This document shows, piece by piece, positions 48,105 through 57,053 of a stretch of 64,000 bases of DNA. The stretch lies in contig JAJPID010000065.1 of the NCBI GenBank assembly GCA_021324945.1, forward strand, positions 85,720 to 149,719, written 5' to 3'. Made by a program: the position numbers and the translations under genes. Source of the stretch: Lysobacterales bacterium (GTDB lineage: Bacteria > Pseudomonadota > Gammaproteobacteria > Xanthomonadales > Rhodanobacteraceae). Numbering within the stretch: position 1 is the stretch's first letter; each line of letters begins with the position of its first letter. The notes beneath the pieces are model-generated. The model did no database searches. It had not been told where the DNA came from and was given only the letters and a program-made list of their open reading frames with translations.

Positions 48105-49340
48105 CTAAGTGGATTCTGAATTCACGCGTATCGCGCGCGCGGGTGGCCGGATGTCGGGGAGAAACACCGCCAGCACGCCAAGCAACGGCAAGAACGCGCA
48201 CACCTGATAGACGAATACGATGCCGTAGTGGTCTGCGATCACGCCCAGCACCGCTGCGCCGATGCCGCCCATGCCGAAAGAAAAACCGTAGAACAATCCG
48301 GACATCACGCCGATACGGTGCGGCACCATGTCCTGCGCGTAAACGATGATCGCGGGAAACGCCGAAGCGATACCGAGGCCGATCACCACGCTGAGCGCGG
48401 TCGTCCAGATCAGTCCGACGTGCGGCAGCAGCAGCGTGAACGGCGCGACACCAAGGATGGAAATCCAGATCACGGTCTTGCGGCCGATGCGGTCGCCGAT
48501 CGGGCCACCGATCATGCTGCCCACCGCCACTGCCGCAAGATAGACGAACAGGTGGATCGTCGCGCTTCGCGCGCTCAGGCCGAATTGGTGGATCAGGTAG
48601 AACTCGTAATAACTGCTGATGCTTGCGAGATAGAAATATTTGGAGAAGAGCAGCAGCAGCAGCACGCCGATCGTGCGCGCCACCAGCGGCTTGGGATAAC
48701 GCGCGCCCTCGGCGACGCGACGGTGCTTGCGCTCATTGAGATGCGCCTGATACCAGCGTCCGACTTGCAGCAGAACCACGATCGCGAGCAACGCAATCAA
48801 TGTTGCCCAGCCCACACTGCCGCGGCCGTCGCGCAGCACCACCCAGCCCGCCAGCAGCGGCCCCAGCGCGGAACCGACATTGCCGCCGATCATGAAAACT
48901 GATTGCGCGAATCCGTAACGGCCGCCGGACGCCAGCCGCGCCACGCGCGAGGATTCGGGGTGAAACACAGACGAGCCGCAACCGATCAGCGCGACCGCAA
49001 TCAACAGGATCGCGTAACTCGGCGCCACCGAAAGCAAAGCCAAGCCGCATAAGGTGAAGCACATGCCGATTGGCAGCGAATACGGCATCGGCCGTTTGTC
49101 GGTGACCATGCCGACTACCGGTTGCAGCAGCGATGCGGTCAACTGGAAAGTCAGCGTGATCGCACCGATCTGGAAGAAGCTGAGCTGGAAATCGCCCTTC
49201 AGCAGCGGATAGATCGCAACGATCAGCGACTGCATCATGTCGTTCAAGAGGTGCGCGAGGCTGATCGCGCCGAGCACACCGAAGCGGGTGGCCTCTTCAT
49301 GCTGGGATTGGATGGCCTCGGCCGGAGAGATTTCGTTCAC
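48105..49340 (-). CDS. fsr: MFS transporter, fosmidomycin-resistance (Fsr) type
   Basis: Twelve-helix exporter of 411 residues. Fsr-like features are SLAHLLNDMMQSLIVAIYPLLK near the N-terminus, GCGSSVFHPESSRVARLASGGRYG, the FMIGGNVGSALGP helix and GGPIGDRIGRKTVIW after the sixth helix. These place it with fosmidomycin/DMT-type exporters. It overlaps the E1 gene by 4 nt (ATGA), so it is the last gene of the run. The natural substrate is unknown. Confidence 0.85.
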   Translation of the reverse strand: MNEISPAEAIQSQHEEATRFGVLGAISLAHLLNDMMQSLIVAIYPLLKGDFQLSFFQIGAITLTFQLTASLLQPVVGMVTDKRPMPYSLPIGMCFTLCGLALLSVAPSYAILLIAVALIGCGSSVFHPESSRVARLASGGRYGFAQSVFMIGGNVGSALGPLLAGWVVLRDGRGSVGWATLIALLAIVVLLQVGRWYQAHLNERKHRRVAEGARYPKPLVARTIGVLLLLLFSKYFYLASISSYYEFYLIHQFGLSARSATIHLFVYLAAVAVGSMIGGPIGDRIGRKTVIWISILGVAPFTLLLPHVGLIWTTALSVVIGLGIASAFPAIIVYAQDMVPHRIGVMSGLFYGFSFGMGGIGAAVLGVIADHYGIVFVYQVCAFLPLLGVLAVFLPDIRPPARAIRVNSEST

Positions 49341-51604
49341 TTCATCGCTTCCGCCGCCGCGACGACATCGTTCTCACCCGGCAAAACCAGCAGCGCGGCA
49401 CCGGCCAACGGCGTGTACGTGTCGGCGCCAACCACCCGTTGCGATGGGATCTCGCCGAGACCCGCTTCAACGATCGCCGTGATGATGCCCTCACCCACGC
49501 CGGCGCTGCGCCGACCTTCATCCAGCACAATGATGCGCTTGGCCGACTTCGCCTGTTCGGCGATGAACTGCTCGTTCAATGGCACCAGCCAGCGCAAATC
49601 GATCACCCGCGTTTGCCATTTCAGCTTCTTTTCGATCTCGCGCGCGGCGCGCAGCGCCATCGGCACGCCATTGCCGAACGTGAAGATCACCAAGTCCTTC
49701 GCGTCTTCGTTGTAGATGCGGCCTTCTCCCAAAGCCATCGCTTCGTTCGGCGGCGGATAGGCGAACTGCCACGCGCCGTCGCCCGCTTCGTACAGATCCT
49801 TCGTCATGTAGAGCGCGATCGGTTCCAGGAATGCGCACACGCGGCCGTCCACCTTGCAGAGCGCGGCCATGGTGCGCAGCATCATGGCGGCATCGTCCCC
49901 GCGTGACGGACAACCGACAATCAGGCCGGGAATGTCGCGCAGCGCAGCGATCGAGTTGTCGTTGTGGAAATGCCCGCCGAACCCTTTCTGATAACCCAAT
50001 GAGGCGATGCGCAGCAGGATCGGATTGCGGTACTGGTCGTTGGAGAAGAACTGCAACGAACAGGCCTCGCCCCGGATCTGGTCGCAGGCGTTGTGGAAAT
50101 AGGCGAGATATTGGATTTCCGGGATTGGCAACATCCCCATGTTGGCGTAGCCCTGCGCCAGACCGAGGATGATCGTTTCGTCCAGCAGCGTGTTGAACAC
50201 GCGCGCACCCTTGAACGCCTTGTGCAAGCCTTTGGTGACGGTGTAGACGCCACCCTTCTGCGCCACGTCCTCGCCGAACAACAGCGATTCGGGATATTTC
50301 GCCAGCAGATCATGCAGTGCCTGATTGATCTGGATCGCCAGATGTCGCGGCGGCAATTTTTCCGGAAGCTTTTCTTCACCGCCGAAAATCGCGCTGCGCT
50401 TTTCCGCATAGTCCGCGCGCTGCGCTTCGGCTTGCACCGCTTCCGGCGTGTACGGCGCCAGCGGCTTCATCACTTCATCGAGCGTCTTCAAACGCGGCCG
50501 ACGATCGGCCTCTTCCGCGGCCGCAAAACATTTCCCACGGATCGATTCGTATTGCTCCAATAACGCGTCGCGCGAATACAAACCGGATTCCAGCGCGATC
50601 GCTGCGGAGCGCAACAGCGGATCGGTGGCTTCCAGCGCCACCAGTTCCTCGATCGAGCGCCATTCGATTTCGAAATCCGTGCCGGCATGGCCCATGGCGC
50701 GCATCGTGCGCAGATGCAGGAAGGTCGGTCGGCGCGTGGTGCGGCAATGCTCGACTGCGCGCGCGACATCGGCATAGCCTTGCGCCAGATCCAGGCCGTC
50801 TGCATAAAAATAATCGAGATCGCGCCGCTCCGAAAAATTGCGCGCGATCCAACCACTGGGTGTCTTCACCGAAATTCCGATGCCATTGTCCTCGCACACG
50901 AACAGCACCGGCGCCGGCAATTTCTGATAGGCCGTCCACGCCGCGGCGTTGAACGCGGTCTGCGCCGTGGCGTGATTGCTGGAGGCATCGCCGAACGAGC
51001 AAATCACGATGGAGTCTTTCGGGACCGGCAGTTCGCGGCCAAGACGCGGCGCCTGCTCGATCGCGACCGCCGTACCGAAGGCTTTCGGTAAGTGCGAGGC
51101 AATGGTCGAGGTCTGCGGCAGTACCCACAGCGGTTTCGATCCCCACACCTTGTGCCGTCCACCGGAAGCCGGATCTTCCTTGCTGGCTGCGAACGAAAGC
51201 GCGGAATCCATCACCGGATCCATGCCGGGAAGTTTGCGGAAACGCTCGGCCATGAACGCGCCGCTGCGATAGTGCAGGAACGCGGGATCGGTATGCCGCG
51301 TCAAACGCGCCACCATCGCGTTACCTTCGTGGCCGGAGGAACCAATGGTGTAGAACACCTTGTTCTGCACGCGCAGCACGCGCGCCATCAGATCGAGGTG
51401 CCGCGAGATCAATTGCGATTCGAACAGTTCGCGAAAATCACGCGCGGTGCAGGCGCTGCCGGGCAGCACGGGTTCGCCGTCGTTCGGCGCGCAGCGCGGC
51501 TGACCAATCCACTCGCGCACGAACTCGATGAAGTTCTGATCGACGACCTCGGCGCGGTTGAAGCCCTTGTGGCGCGCGGCAATGGGTTTATGGATATGGT
51601 TCAT
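49337..51604 (-). CDS. Thiamine-dependent E1 dehydrogenase, fused alpha and beta subunits
   Basis: Protein of 755 residues. The alpha half has FYTIGSSGHEGNAMVARLT, FLHYRSGAFMAERF, and the TPP site SFGDASSNHATAQTAF with CEDNGIGISV. The beta half starts about 400 with LAIQINQALHDLLAKYPESL and has LFGEDVAQKGGVYTVTKGL and GFGGHFHNDNSIAALRDIPG. It resembles branched-chain 2-oxo-acid dehydrogenase E1 with both subunits in one chain. No E2 or E3 gene lies beside it. ATG 51604 overlaps the GNAT stop. Confidence 0.87.
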   Translation of the reverse strand: MNHIHKPIAARHKGFNRAEVVDQNFIEFVREWIGQPRCAPNDGEPVLPGSACTARDFRELFESQLISRHLDLMARVLRVQNKVFYTIGSSGHEGNAMVARLTRHTDPAFLHYRSGAFMAERFRKLPGMDPVMDSALSFAASKEDPASGGRHKVWGSKPLWVLPQTSTIASHLPKAFGTAVAIEQAPRLGRELPVPKDSIVICSFGDASSNHATAQTAFNAAAWTAYQKLPAPVLFVCEDNGIGISVKTPSGWIARNFSERRDLDYFYADGLDLAQGYADVARAVEHCRTTRRPTFLHLRTMRAMGHAGTDFEIEWRSIEELVALEATDPLLRSAAIALESGLYSRDALLEQYESIRGKCFAAAEEADRRPRLKTLDEVMKPLAPYTPEAVQAEAQRADYAEKRSAIFGGEEKLPEKLPPRHLAIQINQALHDLLAKYPESLLFGEDVAQKGGVYTVTKGLHKAFKGARVFNTLLDETIILGLAQGYANMGMLPIPEIQYLAYFHNACDQIRGEACSLQFFSNDQYRNPILLRIASLGYQKGFGGHFHNDNSIAALRDIPGLIVGCPSRGDDAAMMLRTMAALCKVDGRVCAFLEPIALYMTKDLYEAGDGAWQFAYPPPNEAMALGEGRIYNEDAKDLVIFTFGNGVPMALRAAREIEKKLKWQTRVIDLRWLVPLNEQFIAEQAKSAKRIIVLDEGRRSAGVGEGIITAIVEAGLGEIPSQRVVGADTYTPLAGAALLVLPGENDVVAAAEAMK

Positions 51605-52185
51605 GCGGATGCGGTATGCGACGCGCGTTGCGCGAGCCAATCCTCGCGCGACTGAGTCCAGATTTCGATCGGCGCGTCCTGATGTGGCGGCGGGAGGCGA
51701 CCTGGCCCGCGCTTGCGCGAACCCAATCGCTGTGCAAGACGTTGCGAAGCCGTGTTTTCCGGATCGATGCAGTGGATCACTTCATCCCATCGCAGTGTCG
51801 CAAAGGCCCAATCGATCGCCGCGTGCGCGGCCTCGGTGGCGTAGCCGCAGCCCCAAGTATCCGGGTGAAAAGACCAGCCGATCTCGTTGCCGGGCCATCC
51901 TTCGGGCTTCCAGGGACCCGCCTGACCCAACCACCGCCCGCTGGCTTTGTCGATTACGGAAAACATCGCGAACCCCTGTACCGTCCATGCGCCGGGCATT
52001 TGCAAGAAACGCCGCCACGCGGCGGCGCGCACGAGCGGTCCGCCGATGTAGCGCGTGGCTGATTCGTCGGCGAAGAGCTCGGCGTAGCGATCGAAATCTT
52101 CCGCGCGCGGTACGCGCAGGATCAGCCGTGTAGTTTCCAACACCGGTCCGGTCGATGAAACCGGTTCGACGTTAACCGCGCTCAC
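51601..52185 (-). CDS. GNAT-family N-acetyltransferase (RimJ/RimL-like)
   Basis: Acetyltransferase of 194 residues. ETTRLILRVPRAEDFDRYAELF is the usual N-terminus, GNEIGWSFHPDTWGCGYATEA is the acetyl-CoA loop (WGCGYA), and CIDPENTASQRLAQRLGSR is the C-terminal helix. The group modifies amino groups of proteins or metabolites; the substrate is unknown. It is tightly coupled to the downstream E1 gene (ATGA overlap). Confidence 0.87.
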   Translation of the reverse strand: MSAVNVEPVSSTGPVLETTRLILRVPRAEDFDRYAELFADESATRYIGGPLVRAAAWRRFLQMPGAWTVQGFAMFSVIDKASGRWLGQAGPWKPEGWPGNEIGWSFHPDTWGCGYATEAAHAAIDWAFATLRWDEVIHCIDPENTASQRLAQRLGSRKRGPGRLPPPHQDAPIEIWTQSREDWLAQRASHTASA

Positions 52186-52188
52186 GCA

Positions 52189-52620
52189 TCACTTCCGCGG
52201 CACATAGGTGCAGTTCTGCGCAACCTTTGCGATATCCGGAATGTTCGGGCTGCTGCAAGCGAACTCGATCGCATCACCGCCCTTGGGACCTTTCACCCTA
52301 TGCGGCACCAATTGCACCAGCCCGTGATCGGTGCCGGTCACCGGCGCGAGATGGATATCGATCACCCCGCCCGGCGCCACTACGATCGAACTGATCTCTG
52401 GCGTGATCATCGTATTGGGCATGCCCAAGCCCGCTTCGGTATTGTTGGAAGGCGGCTTGCCGTTTCTGTTCATCGCGTTGACCACCGACATCTTGCTGCT
52501 GGCAACCAGCAGAGAATCCAGCGCGAGGTGGATTGCATCGGAATTGATCGCCGCGGACGCGGCGCTCGCGAATAGCGCAGACGCGACAAGCGCAGTAGAG
52601 AATCGAATGATGCGTTTCAT
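52189..52620 (-). CDS. Exported pilin-like protein without a type IV leader
   Basis: Protein of 143 residues with an ordinary Sec signal peptide (STALVASALFASAASA). The mature part reads like the globular domain of a type IV pilin: NRNGKPPSNNTEAGLGMP, ITPEISSIVVAPGGVIDIHL, and a final Cys pair (EFACSSPNIPDIAKVAQNC) like the pilin D-loop. The usual pilin leader and hydrophobic N-terminal helix are absent, so it is probably secreted on its own. It is separated from the GNAT gene by 3 nt. Confidence 0.7.
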   Translation of the reverse strand: MKRIIRFSTALVASALFASAASAAINSDAIHLALDSLLVASSKMSVVNAMNRNGKPPSNNTEAGLGMPNTMITPEISSIVVAPGGVIDIHLAPVTGTDHGLVQLVPHRVKGPKGGDAIEFACSSPNIPDIAKVAQNCTYVPRK

Positions 52621-52680
52621 CGGGAAGCTCCAGCAAAAACCAGCGGACGATTTTGCGCAATGAGGCTGAATGCAGCGGGA

Positions 52681-53856
52681 TCAAAACGCGTTGATGCCCG
52701 TCACTTCGCGGCCGACCACCAGTTGATGCACGGTTTCCGTGCCCTCGTAGGTGATCACAGATTCCAGATTCAGCGCGTGACGGATGGGGCAGTGCTCGGT
52801 GGTAATGCCCGCGCCGCCGAGGATGTCGCGCGCCTCGCGCGCGATGTCCAACGCCATGCGCACGTTGTTCCACTTGGCCAACGACACCTGCGTCGGATGC
52901 AGCTTGCCGGCGTCCTTCAACCGACCCAGTTGTAACGACAGCAATTGCGCGCAGGTGATGCGCCGCGCCATGTCGGCGAGTTTCAACTGCACCGCCTGCG
53001 TGCCAGCCACCGGCTTGCCGAACAGAATCCTTTCCCTGGAATAGTTCAATGCTTCGCGGAAGCACGCGATCGCAGCGCCGATCGGACCCCAGGTGATGCC
53101 GTAACGCGCCTGACTCAAACACGACAACGGCCCTTTCAACCCCTTCACGTTCGGCAGGCGGTTGGCTTCCGGCACGCGCACGTTGTCGAAGAACAACGCG
53201 GACGTGACCGAAGCGCGCAGGCTCATCTTGTGCTTGATTTCCTGCGCAGAGAAACCCGGCATGCCTTTTTCGACGAGGAAGCCGTTGATGCCGTCGTCGG
53301 TCTGCGCCCAGACAATGGCCACGTCGGCGAGATTGCCGTTGGTGATCCACATCTTGCCGCCGTTGATCAGCCAGTCGCCGCCGTCTTTCTTGGCATTCGT
53401 CTTCATGTTGGCCGGATCGGAGCCGCCCTGTGGCTCGGTCAGGCCGAAGCAGCCGATCACTTCGCCGCGCGCCATCGGCGGCAGCCAACGCTGCTTCTGT
53501 TCCTCGGAACCAAACGCGAAGATTGGATACATGCACAGCGAGGTCTGCACCGAGACGAAACTGCGCACTCCCGAATCGCCGCGCTCCAGTTCCTGGCAGA
53601 TCAATCCGTAACTGACGCCGTTCATGCCGGCGCAGCCGTATTCCTCGGGGAAATAACTGCCGAGCAGACCGAGTTGCGCCAGTTCTCCGATCAGCTCCTT
53701 CGGAAACACCGCCCTGTCGAAGCACTCGCCGATGATCGGCAGCACGCGCTCGTCGACGAAACGCGCGACGGTGTCCTGCACCATGCGCTCCTCGTCGCTG
53801 AGCAGCGAACGCACATCGTAGAGATCGAACGGATCGAGAGCGGCGGCCATGGGCAT
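52681..53856 (-). CDS. gcdH: Glutaryl-CoA dehydrogenase-like acyl-CoA dehydrogenase
   Basis: FAD enzyme of 391 residues that oxidises and decarboxylates glutaryl-CoA to crotonyl-CoA, late in lysine/tryptophan breakdown. Features are VRSFVSVQTSLCMYPIFAFG, IGCFGLTEPQGGSDPANM, MWITNGNLADVAIVWAQTDD, ITWGPIGAAIACFREAL and ITYEGTETVHQLVVGRE, in the GcdH order. The catalytic Glu is in YEGT. The start could be the first or third codon. It is alone in its transcript region. Confidence 0.87.
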   Translation of the reverse strand: MPMAAALDPFDLYDVRSLLSDEERMVQDTVARFVDERVLPIIGECFDRAVFPKELIGELAQLGLLGSYFPEEYGCAGMNGVSYGLICQELERGDSGVRSFVSVQTSLCMYPIFAFGSEEQKQRWLPPMARGEVIGCFGLTEPQGGSDPANMKTNAKKDGGDWLINGGKMWITNGNLADVAIVWAQTDDGINGFLVEKGMPGFSAQEIKHKMSLRASVTSALFFDNVRVPEANRLPNVKGLKGPLSCLSQARYGITWGPIGAAIACFREALNYSRERILFGKPVAGTQAVQLKLADMARRITCAQLLSLQLGRLKDAGKLHPTQVSLAKWNNVRMALDIAREARDILGGAGITTEHCPIRHALNLESVITYEGTETVHQLVVGREVTGINAF

Positions 53857-54020
53857 TTCGGCAAGCGAGGTTAAGCCTTACATTGTAGCCGGGGACGACG
53901 GGAGGAGTGGCGAGTGCGCAAAATCGGACGCCCGTACAATCGCCGTCCCAAGACAAGAAGCAACCGCGCAGTCCGCCCCAAAGTTTCCGACTGAACGCCC
54001 TGCCTACTCGGCCCTCATCC

Positions 54021-54941
54021 CTAGCTGTTCGCGACTCCGTGGGGGACATGACCCGTCGCGACATGCTTGCGCGCGGACTCCACGTTTATGCGCGAATCGT
54101 CAAAGAAAATGTCGGCGCCGAAGGCTTCCAGGAACGGCCCCTTGTCGCGGCCGCCGAGGAACAGCGCCTCGTCGATGCGCACGCCCCATTGGCGCAACGT
54201 CAAGATGACGCGCTTGTGCGCCGGCGCTGAGCGGGCGGTGACCAGCGCCGTGCGGATCGGCGAATCCTCGGCGGGGAACGCAGCCTGCAAACGGTGCAGC
54301 GCGGCGAGGAAGCCGCGAAACGGGCCTCCTGAAAGCGGTTCGTTCCAGCGTTCCGATTCGTTGCGGTAGAACGCGTCCACGCCCTGCTCCTGCGACACCC
54401 GTTCGGACTCGTCGCCGAACACCACCGCATCGCCGTCGAAGGCGATGCGCAACTGCTGGGGATGCACCGCGCCCGCTCGCGAAGGCAGGATTGTCGCCGC
54501 CGCCACGCCGGCCTTCAGCGCGCGTCCGACGTTTTCCGCATTGGCGGAAAGAAACAGGTCCACGCGGAACGGCGTGATGTATTGCGAAGTCGGTTCGCCG
54601 GACGTGAACGCCGCGCGCGTAATGTCCAGACCGTAATGCTGGATTGAATTGAAGATACGCAGGCCGGTGTCGCCGGAATTGCGCGAGAGCAGCACCACTT
54701 CCACGCGCGGCACTTCCGGCGCGGACGCATTCAACGCCAATAGCTTGCGCACCAGCGGGAACGCCACGCCGGGTTCCAGAATGTCGTTCTCGTGGGCGAT
54801 CTGGTAGGCACGGTAGGCCTCCAGCCCTTCACGCTCGTACAACTCGTGCGGTTCGGAGAGATTGAACAGCGCGCGCGAGGAAATCGCGACGACCAGACGC
54901 TCGTCGTCCACCGACAATTCGCGCTGCGCGTTGCCGCTCAT
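54021..54941 (-). CDS. 5'-nucleotidase (cytosolic NT5C1 family)
   Basis: Protein of 306 residues with NT5C1-type features: VVAISSRALFNLSEPHELYE, GVAFPLVRKLLALNA, VVLLSRNSGDTGLRIFNSIQ, DLFLSANAENVGRALKAGV and RIAFDGDAVVFGDESERV. This is the family that hydrolyses 5'-nucleotides. It precedes the acyl-CoA dehydrogenase gene by 13 nt in the minus-strand arrangement. Confidence 0.88.
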   Translation of the reverse strand: MSGNAQRELSVDDERLVVAISSRALFNLSEPHELYEREGLEAYRAYQIAHENDILEPGVAFPLVRKLLALNASAPEVPRVEVVLLSRNSGDTGLRIFNSIQHYGLDITRAAFTSGEPTSQYITPFRVDLFLSANAENVGRALKAGVAAATILPSRAGAVHPQQLRIAFDGDAVVFGDESERVSQEQGVDAFYRNESERWNEPLSGGPFRGFLAALHRLQAAFPAEDSPIRTALVTARSAPAHKRVILTLRQWGVRIDEALFLGGRDKGPFLEAFGADIFFDDSRINVESARKHVATGHVPHGVANS

Positions 54942-54954
54942 GCGGGATATTGAA

Positions 54955-56115
54955 TCACCGCAGCCCCGTCTCGTTCCGCGCGATCACGAGTCGCTGGATT
55001 TCCGACGTGCCTTCGTAAATCTCCGTGATCTTGGCATCGCGGAAATAGCGCTCCAGTGGCATTTCTTTCGAATAACCCATTCCGGCGTGCACCTGCACGG
55101 CCTGGTGGGTGATCCACATCGCGGCCTCCGAGGCGGTAAGTTTGGCGACCGCAGCTTCGGTGGAAAAACGGCCGTTGTTCTTCGCGGCTTCCTGTTTCGC
55201 CCACGCCGCGCGCAGTGTCAGGAGCAACGCCGCATCCAGCTTGCATTTCATGTCCGCGATCTTCTGCTGGATCATCTGGAACGAACCGATCGGCGCACCG
55301 AAGGCCTTGCGCTCGCGCGCGTACTCCAGCGCGGCTTCGTACGCGGCACGCGCCAAACCTACGGCTTGCGAGGCGATGCCGATGCGTCCCGCGTCCAGCA
55401 CGCCCATCGCGATCTTGAAGCCGTGGCCTTCTTCGCCGATCACTTCATCCGGGGTCGCGCGGTAGTCGGAGAACTCGATCTCGCAGGTAGCAGATGCGCG
55501 GATGCCGAGCTTGGGCTCCGTCTTGCCGCGATGAAAACCCTCGCGCGCCGTGTCGATCATGAAAGCCGTGATCCCCCGCGCGTGCTTGTCCGGGTCGGTC
55601 ATCGCGAACAACAGAATGTATTTCGCCACCGGGCCGGATGTGATCCAGCTCTTTTTGCCGTTGATGATGAAACTGCCGTCCGGTTGTTTGACCGCGCGGC
55701 AGCGCATGGCGGTGGCATCGGAACCGGATTGCGGTTCGGTCAGCGCGAAGGCGCCGATGGCTTCGCCCGATGCAATCGGCGTAACGTACTTGTTTTTCTG
55801 CTCCTCGCTGCCGAATTTCAGCAGGCCGTTGCAGTAAAGCGTATTGTTGACGCTCATGATGGTGGAGTGCGCGCAGTCGGCCGCCGCGATTTCGATCATC
55901 GCCAGCACATAACTGATCGAATCCATGCCGGCGCCGCCGTATTCGGTCGGCACCTCGATGCCCATCAGGCCGAGCTTGCCCATCTCCTGGATATTTTCCA
56001 GCGGAAACTCGCCGGACTTGTCGAACTCCGCCGCCACCGGTGCGATGCGTTTTTGCGCGAAGTCGCGCGCGATGGATTGGATCTGTAACTGCTCTTCGCT
56101 GAAATGGAAATCCAT
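54955..56115 (-). CDS. Acyl-CoA dehydrogenase (short-chain type)
   Basis: FAD enzyme of 386 residues. Features are EEQLQIQSIARDFAQKRIAP, IGAFALTEPQSGSDATAM, SFIINGKKSWITSGPVAKY, GMGYSKEMPLERYFRDAKI and TEIYEGTSEIQRLVIAR. The catalytic Glu precedes the late Tyr/Gly region as in butyryl-type enzymes. The length and KSWITSG motif suggest a short-chain or branched acyl-CoA. ATG 56115 begins the conserved MDFHFSEEQ. Confidence 0.9.
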   Translation of the reverse strand: MDFHFSEEQLQIQSIARDFAQKRIAPVAAEFDKSGEFPLENIQEMGKLGLMGIEVPTEYGGAGMDSISYVLAMIEIAAADCAHSTIMSVNNTLYCNGLLKFGSEEQKNKYVTPIASGEAIGAFALTEPQSGSDATAMRCRAVKQPDGSFIINGKKSWITSGPVAKYILLFAMTDPDKHARGITAFMIDTAREGFHRGKTEPKLGIRASATCEIEFSDYRATPDEVIGEEGHGFKIAMGVLDAGRIGIASQAVGLARAAYEAALEYARERKAFGAPIGSFQMIQQKIADMKCKLDAALLLTLRAAWAKQEAAKNNGRFSTEAAVAKLTASEAAMWITHQAVQVHAGMGYSKEMPLERYFRDAKITEIYEGTSEIQRLVIARNETGLR

Positions 56116-56167
56116 GCGGCGTTCTCCGCTGCAGCACCGTCGAGTTCGGCAAACATGCGATTTTAGC

Positions 56168-56971
56168 TCAGTTTGGAGCGGCGGCCGGACAACTCGTATC
56201 CGCGTGTCCACGCCGCTGCGCCAACATCCAGTCGAGCAGCCCAGGAGTTGCATATGCACGCGGCCAGATCACGTGCGGATCGGGATCGACCGGTCCGTGC
56301 AGATACTCGGTGTAACACGGATGGCCTCCGGCTTCGCGCAACGCGCGCACCACCGCGCGCGAACCGACCATCGCGCCGCCCGCTCCGGTCTCGACGTTGG
56401 TGTCGTCGTCGTCCGCGGCGTGGAACACCCATTCTGGCACCCGCGCGATCGAAGCGAGTCCTGCGCGTTCGGTCATTCCCGACATCGGCACCAGCGCGGC
56501 AAATCGATCCGGCCAGGTTTTGGCGACATCCCACACGCCCGTCGCGCCGCTTGACAAGCCCGTCAGCACGACGCGATCAAGATCCACCGGCCAGTGCTTT
56601 TCGATGTCCGCGATCACCGCCATGACTTTTGCAGGGACCCAGTAATCCTGCGGCGATTGTGGCGCGGCAAAGAGGATGCGTTTGTGCTCCGCACGGGCCG
56701 CGTCCAGCAACTGCATCGCACCGTTGGCGCCGTCGGCGATCTGGTCTCCATTGTTGTCGCCGTTCTGGCCGGAGCCGTGCAGGAACACGATCAGCGGCAG
56801 CTTCTCATGCGGATCGATGTGCAGCGGTACGTACAAGCGATACGGATAGCCGCCGATCGGTGCGGCGCGGCGGAGAAACAGTTTCGCATCGGCATCCCAA
56901 TGCGTATCGGCCAGCGCGCATGGCATGGCCGCCACGCCGAGGCAAAGGATCAGCCAAACCCAGGCACGCAT
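56168..56971 (-). CDS. Secreted esterase (PHB depolymerase/feruloyl esterase-like)
   Basis: Protein of 267 residues with a signal peptide (WLILCLGVAAMPCALA). Alpha/beta hydrolase motifs are LPLIVFLHGSGQNGDNNGD, VVLTGLSSGATGVWDVAK (nucleophile Ser) and WVFHAADDDDTNVETG (acid); the late His is probably in DPHVIWPRAYATPGLLDW. It resembles peptidase S9-like or PHB-depolymerase-like esterases. It is divergent from the ArsR-type gene. Confidence 0.82.
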   Translation of the reverse strand: MRAWVWLILCLGVAAMPCALADTHWDADAKLFLRRAAPIGGYPYRLYVPLHIDPHEKLPLIVFLHGSGQNGDNNGDQIADGANGAMQLLDAARAEHKRILFAAPQSPQDYWVPAKVMAVIADIEKHWPVDLDRVVLTGLSSGATGVWDVAKTWPDRFAALVPMSGMTERAGLASIARVPEWVFHAADDDDTNVETGAGGAMVGSRAVVRALREAGGHPCYTEYLHGPVDPDPHVIWPRAYATPGLLDWMLAQRRGHADTSCPAAAPN

Positions 56972-57053
56972 CGGGGCATCCGCCGAAAGTGCAAAGCATA
57001 GCGCGAGCGCGCTCTCCGCTTGCTTTATCTTTTCATCCTGATATAAAGATGCA

